From NCBI RefSeq assembly GCF_900113525.1, contig NZ_FOPP01000002.1, positions 372,001-436,000 on the forward strand: DNA of 64,000 nt, in the 5' to 3' direction. The stretch's first letter is position 1, and every line of letters starts with the position of its first letter. The notes under the pieces were generated by a model. That model searched no databases. It saw nothing but the letters and a program-made list of their open reading frames with translations, and was not told the DNA's origin. The position numbers and the translations under genes were made by a program. This stretch comes from Pedobacter insulae (lineage in GTDB: Bacteria > Bacteroidota > Bacteroidia > Sphingobacteriales > Sphingobacteriaceae). Shown piece after piece: positions 26,801 to 35,163 of this stretch.

Positions 26801-26875
26801 GGATGGGATCCAGAAGTTGCCTACAACACTTATATCAGCAAAACATTCAATTTCGGACTATCAGTTAAATTTTAA
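23825..26875 (+). CDS. SusC-family TonB-dependent outer membrane transporter (pair 1)
   Basis: 1016 aa. Signal peptide to T-A-L-A-Q (residue 22); a carboxypeptidase-regulatory-like beta-sandwich (I-Q-V-T-G-K-V-T-D-D to about 100); the SusC linker L-N-E-V-V-A-I-G-Y-G; plug domain with V-R-V-R-G-V-T-T-I-G and I-E-D-I-S-V-L-K-D-A-A-S-A-S-I-Y-G-A-R; then the 22-strand barrel ending in F-G-L-S-V-K-F. There is no N-terminal STN domain, so control by an anti-sigma/ECF pair is unlikely. It imports an oligomer with the SusD lipoprotein encoded 5 bp later. Context of phosphoesterases and FGGY kinases suggests a phosphate-bearing or polyol-rich ligand. Confidence 0.95.
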   Translation: MTKKNFYVLLLLLMSFVTALAQQIQVTGKVTDDLGGVLPGVTIMIKGTTNAVVTNERGVYVLPKVSGNAILVFSMLGMKPQEVTVDNRNTIDVSLHGEAFSLNEVVAIGYGVSKKKDLTGSVATVSGETLAKRATTQVSQALQGAMPGVTVTRSNTEPGATATVRVRGVTTIGDSSPLVIVDGVPVSSMDDVNPDDIEDISVLKDAASASIYGARAAAGVVIITTKRAKSNQVHIDFTSNFGFDSPTAFPETVGVQRYMQMINEFSWNDAGNVAGGEYSLYPKNDVENWLTLNQTNPNRYPNTNWLDLIVRDRAPRFSQNISFSGSSGKIKTFASLNYENVDALYAHRNYERTMARVNNSIDISDKFTANIDFSYNYVVRKNPSVNPIWDAQRYPAVFAATWADGRIASGQNGSNGYAALEHGGFNNSTVSRLNGRISLQYKPIKDLSFTAVVSPYLSNTKGKQFTKQIPYYSDEDPAVRLGYIAGYATTFLAETRDDSKTFTKQLLANYDKQIGGHSFSVLAGYEDYTFFAESLGARADNYTLINFPYLDLGPLDYTSNTGNAVETAYRSYFGRVNYDYKKRYLLQANIRYDGSSRFHPDYRWGAFSSASVGWVLTEEAFMPKIKGLSYLKFRGSWGQLGNERIGNYPYQSSIGYSNALFYQGNTVVSATTAAQFAYAIKDISWETTETANIGFDATFLNNRLSLTTDYFQKKTKDMLLELEIPDYMGFENPNQNTGVMTTKGWDAQLSWKDKIGKFGYSATVNLSDSKSKMGNLGGTVFTGSQITREGSEFKEWYGYRSNGIYQTTAEITGSPKLYNSVKPGDIRYVDISGPNGVPDGIISPDYDRVQLGGSLPRYVFGGVINMDYSGLDLSLAFQGVGKQNARLAEQVVKPFNSSWTNPPAIIDGKYWSVYNTPEQNLNAQYPRLSYTSGENNNYVMSDYWMINGAYFRLKNVVLGYTFPTAWTSKIKIDRVRLFASATDLFSIDNYPKGWDPEVAYNTYISKTFNFGLSVKF

Positions 26876-26880
26876 ACAGG

Positions 26881-28575
26881 ATGAAAAAAATATTAATAAT
26901 ATTAGTGTGTATCAATCTATTTGTGGGATGCGCAAAATTAGATCTCAATCCATTATCTGAGGGATCTTCTGAAAATTGGTATTCAGATGAAACAGAAATC
27001 GGATTATCTTTAAACGACTTGTATAGAACCTATTTATGGGAATTAGAGAGTGATTTTAACGCAGAGCGAATGAGTGATAACTGGACACAGCGACAGGCTA
27101 TTGACGCTTTTCCGGCCGGATCGGTTACCAGTACATGGGGCAGAGGTACGGATCTATGGTTAAATACCTATAAAGGAATTACCAGAGCAAATACCATTTT
27201 AAGTAGTTTAGGTAATGCTGTGGGTAAAGTGTCTGAGGCAAAAATTAAGCAATTTGCAGGTGAGGCTTATTTTATGCGTGCCGCTTTTTATTCGCGCCTA
27301 ATTTTTTACTATGGGGATGTTCCTTTTTATAAAGAAACCATTAGTATTGAAGATGCATTTAAGCTTGGGCGTACCAATAAGGCTACTATTTTAGCAAGTG
27401 TTTACGAAGATTATGATAAAGCAATAGCAAGCTTACCTGTTACATACTCATCTTCTGAACTTAAACGTGCTACCAAAGGGGCGGCTTTGGCCTTTAAGGC
27501 AAGAACTGCCTTGTATATGGGCGATTTTGCTCTTGCCAGAGATGCTGCAAAGGCTTGTATGGATTTAAAAACCTACACGCTTCATGCAAACTATGGCGAC
27601 TATTTTTTGTCTAAAACCAGAAATTCGACAGAAACCATTTTTGCAATCCCACGGTCTTTTACTTTGGGTGTTTCGTGGACAGCTACAAATTTTTATACCC
27701 GAACAGCGGGAGGTAGTGCCGTTGCTCAACCATCATGGGAAGTTTTTTGTGCTTATACCTGTACTGATGGATTACCTATTGATGAATCGCCATTGTTTAA
27801 CCCAAGGTTACCTTTTAATAACCGTGACCCAAGGTTAAAAGCGACCATTGCAGAGTTTGGTAAAGAGCATTTAGGCTTTATTTACGATCCAAATCCAACT
27901 GCGTTAACGGTGCTAAATGTAGCTACAGGTAATAAAGTGGCTAATAAAGACAATAGGGCAATAGATACTTTTGCTGCCTATAACGGTTTAGCTTTAAAAA
28001 AAGGGGTTGATGCAGATTGGTCGGATGATAAACAGACAGATTTTGATATTAGGATAATGAGATATGCAGATGTGCTGTTGATGTATGCCGAGGCCAAAAT
28101 AGAATTGAATGAGATTGATGCTGCTACCTTAACGGCAATCAATATGGTAAGGGCAAGGGCTTATGACGTTCCAGTTACTTCAACTACCTTGTATCCTGCA
28201 GTTACCATAACCGATCAAACGCAGTTAAGAAAAATATTAAGAAATGAGCGCCGCGTAGAGTTTGTATGGGAAAATAGAAGATTTGATGATTTATTGAGAT
28301 GGCGCTTAGCGGAAAAAGCATTGAAAAAGCCAATATTTGGTGTGCTTGATCCTGCTGTTTTTAAAACCAAGGTGGTAGATAAGGGTTTATATTTCTTCTC
28401 TCAGACCCCACAAATAGACGATGATGGAATTGCCGACTTTAGCGCTTTGCAAGCGGAAGGAACGGTTAAGTTATTAGTGAACAGAGCTTTTGATAAATCG
28501 AAACAATATTTGTTTCCTATCCCTTCTAAAGAAATCTTGATCAATAAAAACCTAGTTCAAAATCCAGGTTACTAA
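26881..28575 (+). CDS. SusD/RagB-family substrate-binding lipoprotein (pair 1)
   Basis: 564 aa. Lipoprotein signal with lipobox L-F-V-G-C (Cys16). The all-helical TPR-bearing SusD fold is indicated by Y-F-M-R-A-A-F-Y-S-R-L-I-F-Y-Y-G-D-V-P, R-A-T-K-G-A-A-L-A-F-K-A-R-T-A-L-Y, M-R-Y-A-D-V-L-L-M-Y-A-E-A-K, the N-E-R-R-V-E-F-V-W-E-N-R-R-F-D-D-L-L-R-W motif, and the C-terminal Y-L-F-P-I-P-x-x-E...N-P-G-Y. It caps the SusC barrel at the cell surface and is followed by a bidirectional terminator. Confidence 0.95.
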   Translation: MKKILIILVCINLFVGCAKLDLNPLSEGSSENWYSDETEIGLSLNDLYRTYLWELESDFNAERMSDNWTQRQAIDAFPAGSVTSTWGRGTDLWLNTYKGITRANTILSSLGNAVGKVSEAKIKQFAGEAYFMRAAFYSRLIFYYGDVPFYKETISIEDAFKLGRTNKATILASVYEDYDKAIASLPVTYSSSELKRATKGAALAFKARTALYMGDFALARDAAKACMDLKTYTLHANYGDYFLSKTRNSTETIFAIPRSFTLGVSWTATNFYTRTAGGSAVAQPSWEVFCAYTCTDGLPIDESPLFNPRLPFNNRDPRLKATIAEFGKEHLGFIYDPNPTALTVLNVATGNKVANKDNRAIDTFAAYNGLALKKGVDADWSDDKQTDFDIRIMRYADVLLMYAEAKIELNEIDAATLTAINMVRARAYDVPVTSTTLYPAVTITDQTQLRKILRNERRVEFVWENRRFDDLLRWRLAEKALKKPIFGVLDPAVFKTKVVDKGLYFFSQTPQIDDDGIADFSALQAEGTVKLLVNRAFDKSKQYLFPIPSKEILINKNLVQNPGY

Positions 28576-28589
28576 ATTAACTAAAGCAT

Positions 28590-28622
28590 AAAAAACCATC
28601 TGTATGATGCAGGTGGTTTTTT
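28590..28622. terminator. bidirectional terminator between susD and the minus-strand EEP gene
   Basis: Stem AAAAAACCATCTG (28590-28602) pairs with CAGGTGGTTTTTT (28610-28622) with one G-T wobble and a 7-nt loop. A-run on the left and T-run on the right serve both convergent transcripts. Confidence 0.85.
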
Positions 28623-28639
28623 AAATCTTTAAATTATAC

Positions 28640-29575
28640 CTAGACAAAAGCAATCTCGGCGCTTACAAAATAATGATCGCTTGGATAAATCCCATCTGCC
28701 ATTTCATCAATAATTTTAGCATTGGTAGTTTTGATGTTTCCTTTGGAAAAGATAAAATCGATTTTTCCGGTATTCTTTTGGGTAGATTTTGAATATGCTT
28801 TGCCTAGAAAATTATGGAAGGTTGCTCCCGGTTCCGAATCCCCATGTATAGTGCGGTAAGTATCTCTCCAGCCGCCGTTGGTTATAATGCTATAAACTGG
28901 GTTTGCAGAATCAACATTAAAATCACCTATTAATAATTGCGGAAAATCTGGTGCATATTGGTTGCTTTCCTTCACAATCAGTTGCCCCTGTTTATTTCTA
29001 GCTTCCTGATCTTTATGGTCTAAATGAACAGCCATTATTCTAAACTGCTTCCCTGTGTTTTTATCTGCTAATCTGAGCCAATTCACATGTCTTGCTCTGG
29101 CAGTATTCCATGATTTGCTACCTCCAATTTCTGGTGTTTCCGATAGCCAATAGCAGCCAGCAGAAATCATTTCATACCTGTTTTTAGCATACATAATTAA
29201 GTTTTTCGCAATGCCATTATAGGTTTCTGGATTAAGATCCATTTCTGGGCCTTCAAAACCAAAACATCCATATGCTGGCATTTCTTTTTTAAGGTCTTCT
29301 GCCTGTACCTTCAATACCTCTTGAAAGCCTATTAGATCTGCTTTTTGAACTTTAATGAGTTTAATGCAAGCTGTTTTTCTTGCTGCCCATCCTTTTCCAA
29401 TAGCATCATCTTCTGGTAATGCTACCCTAATATTGCAACTAAGCACTTTATGGATGTTTAGATTAACAGGGGTTGGAGTTTTCGGAACCACAGCGGTAAA
29501 TCCCGAATTAGGGAGGTAAGAAGCCGATATTGCTAAACTTGATCCCTTAATAAAATTTCTTCTAGATAAAGACAT
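28640..29575 (-). CDS. Tat-exported EEP family phosphoesterase
   Basis: 311 aa. N-terminal twin-arginine signal (S-R-R-N-F-I-K-G-S-S-L-A). EEP motifs: V-L-S-C-N-I-R-V, D-L-I-G-F-Q-E-V (metal Glu), M-A-V-H-L-D-H, L-L-I-G-D-F-N-V-D, K-I-D-F-I-F-S and S-D-H-Y-F-V. Tat export implies folding in the cytoplasm, often with a bound cofactor. It would cleave phosphoester bonds in the periplasm. It is the last gene of MFS-FAD oxidoreductase-EEP, 10 bp after the oxidoreductase, and is a functional counterpart of the EEP protein at 16711-17604. Confidence 0.87.
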   Translation of the reverse strand: MSLSRRNFIKGSSLAISASYLPNSGFTAVVPKTPTPVNLNIHKVLSCNIRVALPEDDAIGKGWAARKTACIKLIKVQKADLIGFQEVLKVQAEDLKKEMPAYGCFGFEGPEMDLNPETYNGIAKNLIMYAKNRYEMISAGCYWLSETPEIGGSKSWNTARARHVNWLRLADKNTGKQFRIMAVHLDHKDQEARNKQGQLIVKESNQYAPDFPQLLIGDFNVDSANPVYSIITNGGWRDTYRTIHGDSEPGATFHNFLGKAYSKSTQKNTGKIDFIFSKGNIKTTNAKIIDEMADGIYPSDHYFVSAEIAFV

Positions 29576-29585
29576 TTTAATTGAC

Positions 29586-30983
29586 TTAAGATTCTACTAA
29601 TGCAACCGGATTTAAAAAGGCTCCTTTTTCTATCAGCTCTTCCCGAAGTTTAGATATATCTAACTGAGAAGGAGCTACACCAGTACGAATAGCTAATTTT
29701 GCTGCTCTACCGGCGGCTTCCCCCATGGCCATACAAGGCGCCATTACACGTATTGCCGACATGGCCTCGTGTGTGGTAGAAATACATCTTCCAGCAACAA
29801 TTAAATTTTCTATGTTTTCAGGGATTAATGAGCGATACGGGATGTCGTAGCAATCTCCACACCACTCTAAAGTACAACCGCCACCCTGAGGATGGTGAAG
29901 ATCTAAAGGGTAACTAGCAACTGCAATTGCATCGTCAAATCTTTGGCAACCTAAAATATCGGCGGCAGTCATTATATATTTACCTACAATTCTACGAGTT
30001 TCTCTGATGCCAATAAAAGGTGCCATCTTGGTAAAATAAGCATTTTCAAAACCAGGCACATAATCAATTAAATATTTTTGTATATCATGTATCTGTCTTC
30101 TGCCTTCGGCCTCGCCCCAAGTTAAACCTGCAGGGTCTGTTCCGTCTAATCCATTTACCCTAGTCATATTTACCCAAACTTCTCCCTCTCTTAATCCTGT
30201 AATTACAATGGTTCGCTCTGTAGGTAGTTTTAATCCATCTTCAGTAGCTTTTTGAATCAATGAACGTAGGCCAACTACAATAAATTGATTGTTTTGTCCA
30301 AAATATTCGTTAGGGATAAAATCTGTCAAATAGGTACGTGGTTCTTCAGCAATGCTTAAGCGTAATTTTTCGGTATCAACTCCACCCAATGCAAACATCA
30401 AAGTTGGGGGCTGTACACCGCCAATATCATTGCCTTGTTCGCAAGTTACTCCTGCACGATAAGCTACATCTGCATCACCTGTACAATCTATAACTGTTTT
30501 GGCTAATATAACTTCTCTGCCAGATTTACTTTCTATAATTACCCCCTTAACGGCATTGCCTTCTTTGATTACACCGGCAAAAAATACATATAGCATTACT
30601 TCAACACCGCTTTCAATCAGCATCTCTAATCCTACATTTTTTACGGCCTCAGGTTCTACCAAAGTTAGGCTCATATGTAAAGGGCAGGGGCGATGCTCAC
30701 TTGCTGCGTTTTTTGCTTTAAGTCTATCAATAAATTTCTGCGGAATACCTTTAATAATCTGATTTCCTTTTTGCCCTAAAAAGCCTAAAATAGGCAAGCC
30801 GATAGTCATGTTGCCGCCCACAAAACTACGGCTGTCAATTAACATCACTCTTAATCCATCTTCCACTGCCGCTTGTGCTGCAATTAAGCCTGCAGGGCCT
30901 CCGCCTACCACCAGTACATCTACATTGGCGCGTACTGGTAATTCTTTAGCTGCTTCTGTTATTTTTTGCATTTCAATTTTCAT
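29586..30983 (-). CDS. FAD-dependent oxidoreductase (PF12831 type)
   Basis: 465 aa, no signal peptide, so cytoplasmic. FAD-binding loop V-L-V-V-G-G-G-P-A-G-L-I-A-A at about 23-36, the second half I-D-S-R-S-F-V-G-G-N-M, the V-I-D-C-T-G-D-A-D-V-A motif about residue 165, and C-terminal L-I-V-A-G-R-C-I-S-T-T-H-E-A-M-S-A-I-R-V-M. This is the FAD_oxidored family, whose members oxidise polyols or ring compounds with few defined substrates. Cotranscription with an MFS transporter and an EEP phosphoesterase suggests that it acts on the imported, dephosphorylated product. An M-K-I-E-M alternative start shifts the end by four residues. Confidence 0.85.
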   Translation of the reverse strand: MKIEMQKITEAAKELPVRANVDVLVVGGGPAGLIAAQAAVEDGLRVMLIDSRSFVGGNMTIGLPILGFLGQKGNQIIKGIPQKFIDRLKAKNAASEHRPCPLHMSLTLVEPEAVKNVGLEMLIESGVEVMLYVFFAGVIKEGNAVKGVIIESKSGREVILAKTVIDCTGDADVAYRAGVTCEQGNDIGGVQPPTLMFALGGVDTEKLRLSIAEEPRTYLTDFIPNEYFGQNNQFIVVGLRSLIQKATEDGLKLPTERTIVITGLREGEVWVNMTRVNGLDGTDPAGLTWGEAEGRRQIHDIQKYLIDYVPGFENAYFTKMAPFIGIRETRRIVGKYIMTAADILGCQRFDDAIAVASYPLDLHHPQGGGCTLEWCGDCYDIPYRSLIPENIENLIVAGRCISTTHEAMSAIRVMAPCMAMGEAAGRAAKLAIRTGVAPSQLDISKLREELIEKGAFLNPVALVES

Positions 30984-31082
30984 CTGTATTGATTTGTTTT
31001 TAATTGTGATGAAGCTTTCATGATTTATTTAGCAAAATCATGATGGTTTCATAACTATAATGATATAACGTCTTTTTTATTT

Positions 31083-32327
31083 TTAATTACTTGTTGTTTT
31101 AGGTTTTTCCGGTTTAATCATCGTCCATAAAATGATAACTCCTATTGGGTGTAAAAATGCCATGGCGGTAAAAATTTGTTCGGCACCAACCTTACCCATA
31201 AATTGACCTACAAAATAATTGAAGCATACAGCTCCAACAGCTCCAAAACCACCTGCTATGCCTAATACACTGGCAACGTTTCTGCTCGGAAATGCTTCAG
31301 CAACTACCACGCTAATTGTAAATAGCCAGCTTAAACATGCGATAGCAACTACACTAAAAATCAATAAAGTAGAAAATGCTGAAGGCAGATATGGGGTTAA
31401 AATGCATAGAGGAGAAAGTACAGCAACGGCACTAAGCATTATTTTTCTGGCATTCAAGGGTTGTCTTCCTTTTCTTACCATATAATCAGACCATGCCGAA
31501 GTGCCTATTGCGCCTAAATCTGCCACTAAAAACGGTATCCATCCATATAGCCCCATTTCTTTTAATGATAAACCAGATTGTTCTTGCAAATACCCTGGAA
31601 GCCAAAATAGGCAGAAGTACCAAACTGGATCTGTTACAAATCGGATCAATAGGATACCCCATAAACTTTTGGTTTTCCATAACTGGCCCCAGCTAAAACC
31701 TTCTCTTTCCACAGCTGCAGATCTGCCGGTTGCTTCTTCTAAAATATTTGCTGGCGGATCGATATAAATTAAAATCCACATTAAGGCTATAATTAAGCCA
31801 ACAACACCAGCAACAATAAATACCGTATGCCAATCATATTTGATGGCAAGCCAAGCCACCAATGGCGGTGCAATAATGGCACCAATAGAACTTCCTGCTA
31901 CACAAAGACTGTTTGCGGTTGCTCTTAATTTTCCAGGAAACCAGATAGTAACAACTCTTAATTGAGCTGGAAAATTAGTAGGCTCGGCTGCGCCTAACAT
32001 GCCTCTGAAGAATGAAAATTGACCTACTGTTTTCGAAATTCCTCCGCCTATAGAGGCTAATGACCAGCCGATGATACCAAAAAACATGGTCAATCTTGAT
32101 CCAAATCTATCAACTAGCCATCCGGTTACCGGATACATAAGGGCATAACAAATGGTAAAAATGTTTAGAATGAATGCGTATCCGTCATCACCAAGGTTGT
32201 ATTCTTTTTTAATGATTGGTTTTAGAATGGATACAATTTGCCTGTCGAAATAATTAAAAACGATTGCCAGAAAAATAACTGCAATAATGAGCCATCTTCT
32301 TTTTTCTGGAGCTAGTGTTTTTGTCAT
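31083..32327 (-). CDS. MFS transporter, anion:cation symporter (hexuronate/sugar-acid) type
   Basis: 414 aa, about 12 transmembrane helices. N-terminal N-Y-F-D-R-Q-I-V-S-I-L-K-P and the loop 2-3 motif G-W-L-V-D-R-F-G-S-R fit the ACS subfamily (ExuT, GudP, GarP and phosphate-linked relatives). It would carry an organic anion such as a sugar acid through the inner membrane with protons. It heads the minus-strand unit with the FAD oxidoreductase 99 bp downstream. This gives the locus an inner-membrane uptake step after periplasmic hydrolysis. Confidence 0.87.
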   Translation of the reverse strand: MTKTLAPEKRRWLIIAVIFLAIVFNYFDRQIVSILKPIIKKEYNLGDDGYAFILNIFTICYALMYPVTGWLVDRFGSRLTMFFGIIGWSLASIGGGISKTVGQFSFFRGMLGAAEPTNFPAQLRVVTIWFPGKLRATANSLCVAGSSIGAIIAPPLVAWLAIKYDWHTVFIVAGVVGLIIALMWILIYIDPPANILEEATGRSAAVEREGFSWGQLWKTKSLWGILLIRFVTDPVWYFCLFWLPGYLQEQSGLSLKEMGLYGWIPFLVADLGAIGTSAWSDYMVRKGRQPLNARKIMLSAVAVLSPLCILTPYLPSAFSTLLIFSVVAIACLSWLFTISVVVAEAFPSRNVASVLGIAGGFGAVGAVCFNYFVGQFMGKVGAEQIFTAMAFLHPIGVIILWTMIKPEKPKTTSN

Positions 32328-32993
32328 TGAGTTTTATATTTGGTTAAACTAGGGATATCATATTAACTTAATGTATTATATGTATTATCAAATCAACAAA
32401 ATAAATGTTTTAAAACAAAATTAAATCAAATAAAAAATAAATAAAATATTTTTAAATGTATTTGGGTTAGTTTTAATTTAAAATTTCATGATTTGAATTA
32501 TCTATTCTAACTACGTTAGAGGTTTCTCCTAAAACAGGTGGGGTTATAAATTCGAACCTATGAAGCCAAGATGTTGAGCTCTTAAGAGATTACTGATATT
32601 GAGTTTTATTCCGTTGTTTTTTTAAAGCTTTAATTTCGTTACATAAGTTTAACATTGTGTTAATATGAAAATATGGTTGCAAAAGTCTTTTGTAAGCTGT
32701 TTTTGTTCATTTTGGCTTCTTTTTGTGATGTTTCTCCACTTAAAAAATGTTTATTTTAATTTTATTTGCTTTTAAAAATATTTTATTTAGTTTTGATATG
32801 AAGTAAAAAAGTTATTATTTATTTATTTTACTTTATTAAAAATTAATCTATAGAGATTCTATAAGATTAAAAATAAAATATGAAAGCGACCTTAAGGATG
32901 CAATAGTTTGGGTAAAAAGGTTGGTTTCGTGTAATACTAAAGGATAGAGGTTAAATCCATAATCAATATAAATATTAAACTAAACCAATTAAA
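32328..32993. other. 666-bp divergent intergenic region
   Basis: Very A+T-rich DNA between the MFS gene (minus) and the metallophosphatase gene (plus). It holds the plus-strand promoter listed at 32765-32795. A minus-strand -7 match, TAATTTTG, lies at 32423-32416, about 90 bp from the MFS start, without a good -33 box. No RNA gene or repeat was recognised. Confidence 0.4.
32765..32795 (+). promoter_or_regulatory. promoter for the metallophosphatase-FKBP-SusCD operon
   Basis: TTTG (32765-32768), exactly 19 bp, then TAGTTTTG (32788-32795), which fits TAnnTTTG. This is the best match in the window to the Bacteroidota primary sigma consensus. It would give a leader of roughly 190 nt before 32994. 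Confidence 0.55.
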
Positions 32994-34238
32994 ATGAAAA
33001 TTTTTGAACGAATTGACCAAAACATGTTTTGGTACGGATCCCATACACATCTTTCGAGAAAGGGGTTATTTGTAATGTTGCTGCTAATCGCATTCAGCTG
33101 TAAAAAAAATAGTCAAGGCCTCATTAAAACTGATTCTGAAAGCAATCTATTAGCTGCAACAGCTGCAAACGAAACAACAGCGGTAGATGAAACATTTTAT
33201 ATCGCTGTTATTCCCGATACGCAGTATTATACTGATCCTGGGGGTTCACACAACGGTACCATGAACATGTTTACAAATCAAATAGATTGGATATTAGCTA
33301 ATAGAGCAAGTTTGAATATCCAGTATGTTGCTCATGTAGGAGATATTACCGATAATGGCGACAAGCCTGGTCATTTTTATGAATGGCAAAATGCAGATAG
33401 CCAAATTAAGAGATTGCATAATGCAGACTTGCCTTACGGCCTTGCTGTTGGCAACCATGATCAATGGTGTAATGGTGATCCTGGGTCTGGGGCTACAAAT
33501 AATGGTTATGGTTACTATTATAGTAAAACCCGTTTTACCGGAAAAACATGGTACGGTGGTAACTTTACTACTGTAGGGTCAGACAATAACGATAACCATT
33601 GGGATAAATTTACTGTGTTTGGACAAAAATATGTAGTCATTTACATAGAGTTTAATGAACCAAACAATGGTTTTATGCCCAATGGTAGTGGTGGATGTAT
33701 AGAGATCGCCGGTCAATCGCCATACAGTTCAACCATAGAAAGTAATGTTTTTGCTTGGGCAGACAATGTAATTCAAGCTAATCTAGATGCAAAAGTGATT
33801 ATTGTTAGTCACAGCATAGTAGCTCCTTCGGGTGGGATAAATGGAACGCATGGCGCAAAGGCTGGCTTGGCAACAGACAACCCTCAGGCACCATATACTG
33901 CTCAGGGAAATATTATTTCAGCATTTGCCCAAGCACATCCTACAGTATTTATGATGCTTTCTGGTCACAGAACGGGAGAAGGCTATCGCAGAGATGTATA
34001 TTCTGGTCATGTTGTGAAAACTTTCTTAGCTGATTACCAAGGTAGAGAGGTAGCTGATGTCAATGGTGTTGATGTGCCTAATAATACTGCCACAAAAGGC
34101 GGTGATGGTTTTATGCGCATCATGAAATTTAACAAAACAGCAGGTACAATAGAGGTTCGTACCATCCAGCCTTTACCAGGTCCTAATGTGGAAGAAACTG
34201 ACAAAGACAGTAAGTTTACTGTTAGCATGTATAACTAA
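32994..34238 (+). CDS. calcineurin-like metallophosphatase lipoprotein
   Basis: 414 aa with a long, charged n-region and lipobox L-I-A-F-S-C at about residue 36, so it is lipid-anchored. A shorter start at M11 is possible. Metal ligands: I-P-D-T-Q-Y-Y (about 76), H-V-G-D-I-T-D-N-G-D, G-N-H-D-Q-W, V-S-H-S and S-G-H-R-T-G-E-G-Y. It shares the P-D-x-Q and G-G-D-G-F-M-R-I motifs with the protein at 15583-16701, so the two are paralogs serving neighbouring operons. It opens a plus-strand run with an FKBP-like lipoprotein and SusCD, probably acting at the cell surface or periplasm before or during uptake. Confidence 0.87.
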   Translation: MKIFERIDQNMFWYGSHTHLSRKGLFVMLLLIAFSCKKNSQGLIKTDSESNLLAATAANETTAVDETFYIAVIPDTQYYTDPGGSHNGTMNMFTNQIDWILANRASLNIQYVAHVGDITDNGDKPGHFYEWQNADSQIKRLHNADLPYGLAVGNHDQWCNGDPGSGATNNGYGYYYSKTRFTGKTWYGGNFTTVGSDNNDNHWDKFTVFGQKYVVIYIEFNEPNNGFMPNGSGGCIEIAGQSPYSSTIESNVFAWADNVIQANLDAKVIIVSHSIVAPSGGINGTHGAKAGLATDNPQAPYTAQGNIISAFAQAHPTVFMMLSGHRTGEGYRRDVYSGHVVKTFLADYQGREVADVNGVDVPNNTATKGGDGFMRIMKFNKTAGTIEVRTIQPLPGPNVEETDKDSKFTVSMYN

Positions 34239-34292
34239 TATTACTTAATGGCTGGTTCACTAGTTTCTGAATCAGCCATCAAACTTATTTGT

Positions 34293-35141
34293 ATGAAAAA
34301 TATACCTACTTGTTTTTTGGTATTGATTGTTTTGAGCTTAACCGGGTGTTCAAAGCCTGGTTTTAAAAAAGGCAATGGGGCATTGGAATACCAAATTGTG
34401 GAAGACATTAGTGGTCCGGTAATTGGGAAATTGGCAACAGTGTATATTACCTACAGTGAGGCTACAGGGAATGGTAAATTACTTGCAGGTACTGGGAAAT
34501 TCGATCCGCAACTTACAACAGTTTACGCAACAAATATCAAATTTCAAGGCGATCTTCAGGATGCTTTTAAGTATCTAAGCGAAGGTGATAGTGCTCTAGT
34601 TAAAGTTAGCCTCGATTCTATTAAAAAATTTAACAACTCTCCACTACTTGCAAAAGATACCTCAAAATACATGCTGTATACATTGCGTATCCATAAAGTA
34701 ATCAATCAAAATGGAAAAACTGATAGCGGTTATCTCCAGAGGGTACAAGCCTATGAAAATGAAGCAAAACTAAAACGGAAAAAAGATGAGCCTGAGAAAA
34801 TCAAAAGGTATTTAGCTTTTAACAAGATGAATTATAAAGCTACATCGACAGGGTTGTTGTACCCAGCTGATTTAAAAACTGTAAATAATACAGGAAAAGA
34901 ATTGTACATAAGTTATACAGTAACCTCATTAGATGGTTTAGCGTACCTTACACGATATGAGAAGATTAGGCCAGACCAGTCTCGCTTCATCGGACTTAAA
35001 GAAGCGCTCACTCTTGCTCCCAAAGGGATTAAGACGAAAGTCATCATTCCATCTCATTTAGCTTATAACGCCACTGGAGACAAGTTTAAAATGCCTCCAT
35101 ACACACCCCTCATTTGTGAATTTACCATCCTGAATAAATAA
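34293..35141 (+). CDS. FKBP-like lipoprotein in a SusCD operon
   Basis: 282 aa from the ATG at 34293; a longer frame from 34248 lacks a signal in its first part. Lipobox L-S-L-T-G-C (Cys18-19). Two FKBP-type folds are suggested, each with a flap and late strand: the first with L-S-E-G-D-S-A-L-V-K-V and M-L-Y-T-L-R-I-H-K-V, the second with L-A-P-K-G-I-K-T-K-V-I-I-P and P-L-I-C-E-F-T-I-L. The aromatic active-site set of true prolyl isomerases is not obvious, so it may bind substrate or assist folding of the outer-membrane complex. It is 22 bp before susC. The fold call is moderate, the role inferred. Confidence 0.65.
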   Translation: MKNIPTCFLVLIVLSLTGCSKPGFKKGNGALEYQIVEDISGPVIGKLATVYITYSEATGNGKLLAGTGKFDPQLTTVYATNIKFQGDLQDAFKYLSEGDSALVKVSLDSIKKFNNSPLLAKDTSKYMLYTLRIHKVINQNGKTDSGYLQRVQAYENEAKLKRKKDEPEKIKRYLAFNKMNYKATSTGLLYPADLKTVNNTGKELYISYTVTSLDGLAYLTRYEKIRPDQSRFIGLKEALTLAPKGIKTKVIIPSHLAYNATGDKFKMPPYTPLICEFTILNK

Positions 35142-35163
35142 GATTAAAATCAAACCACTTATT

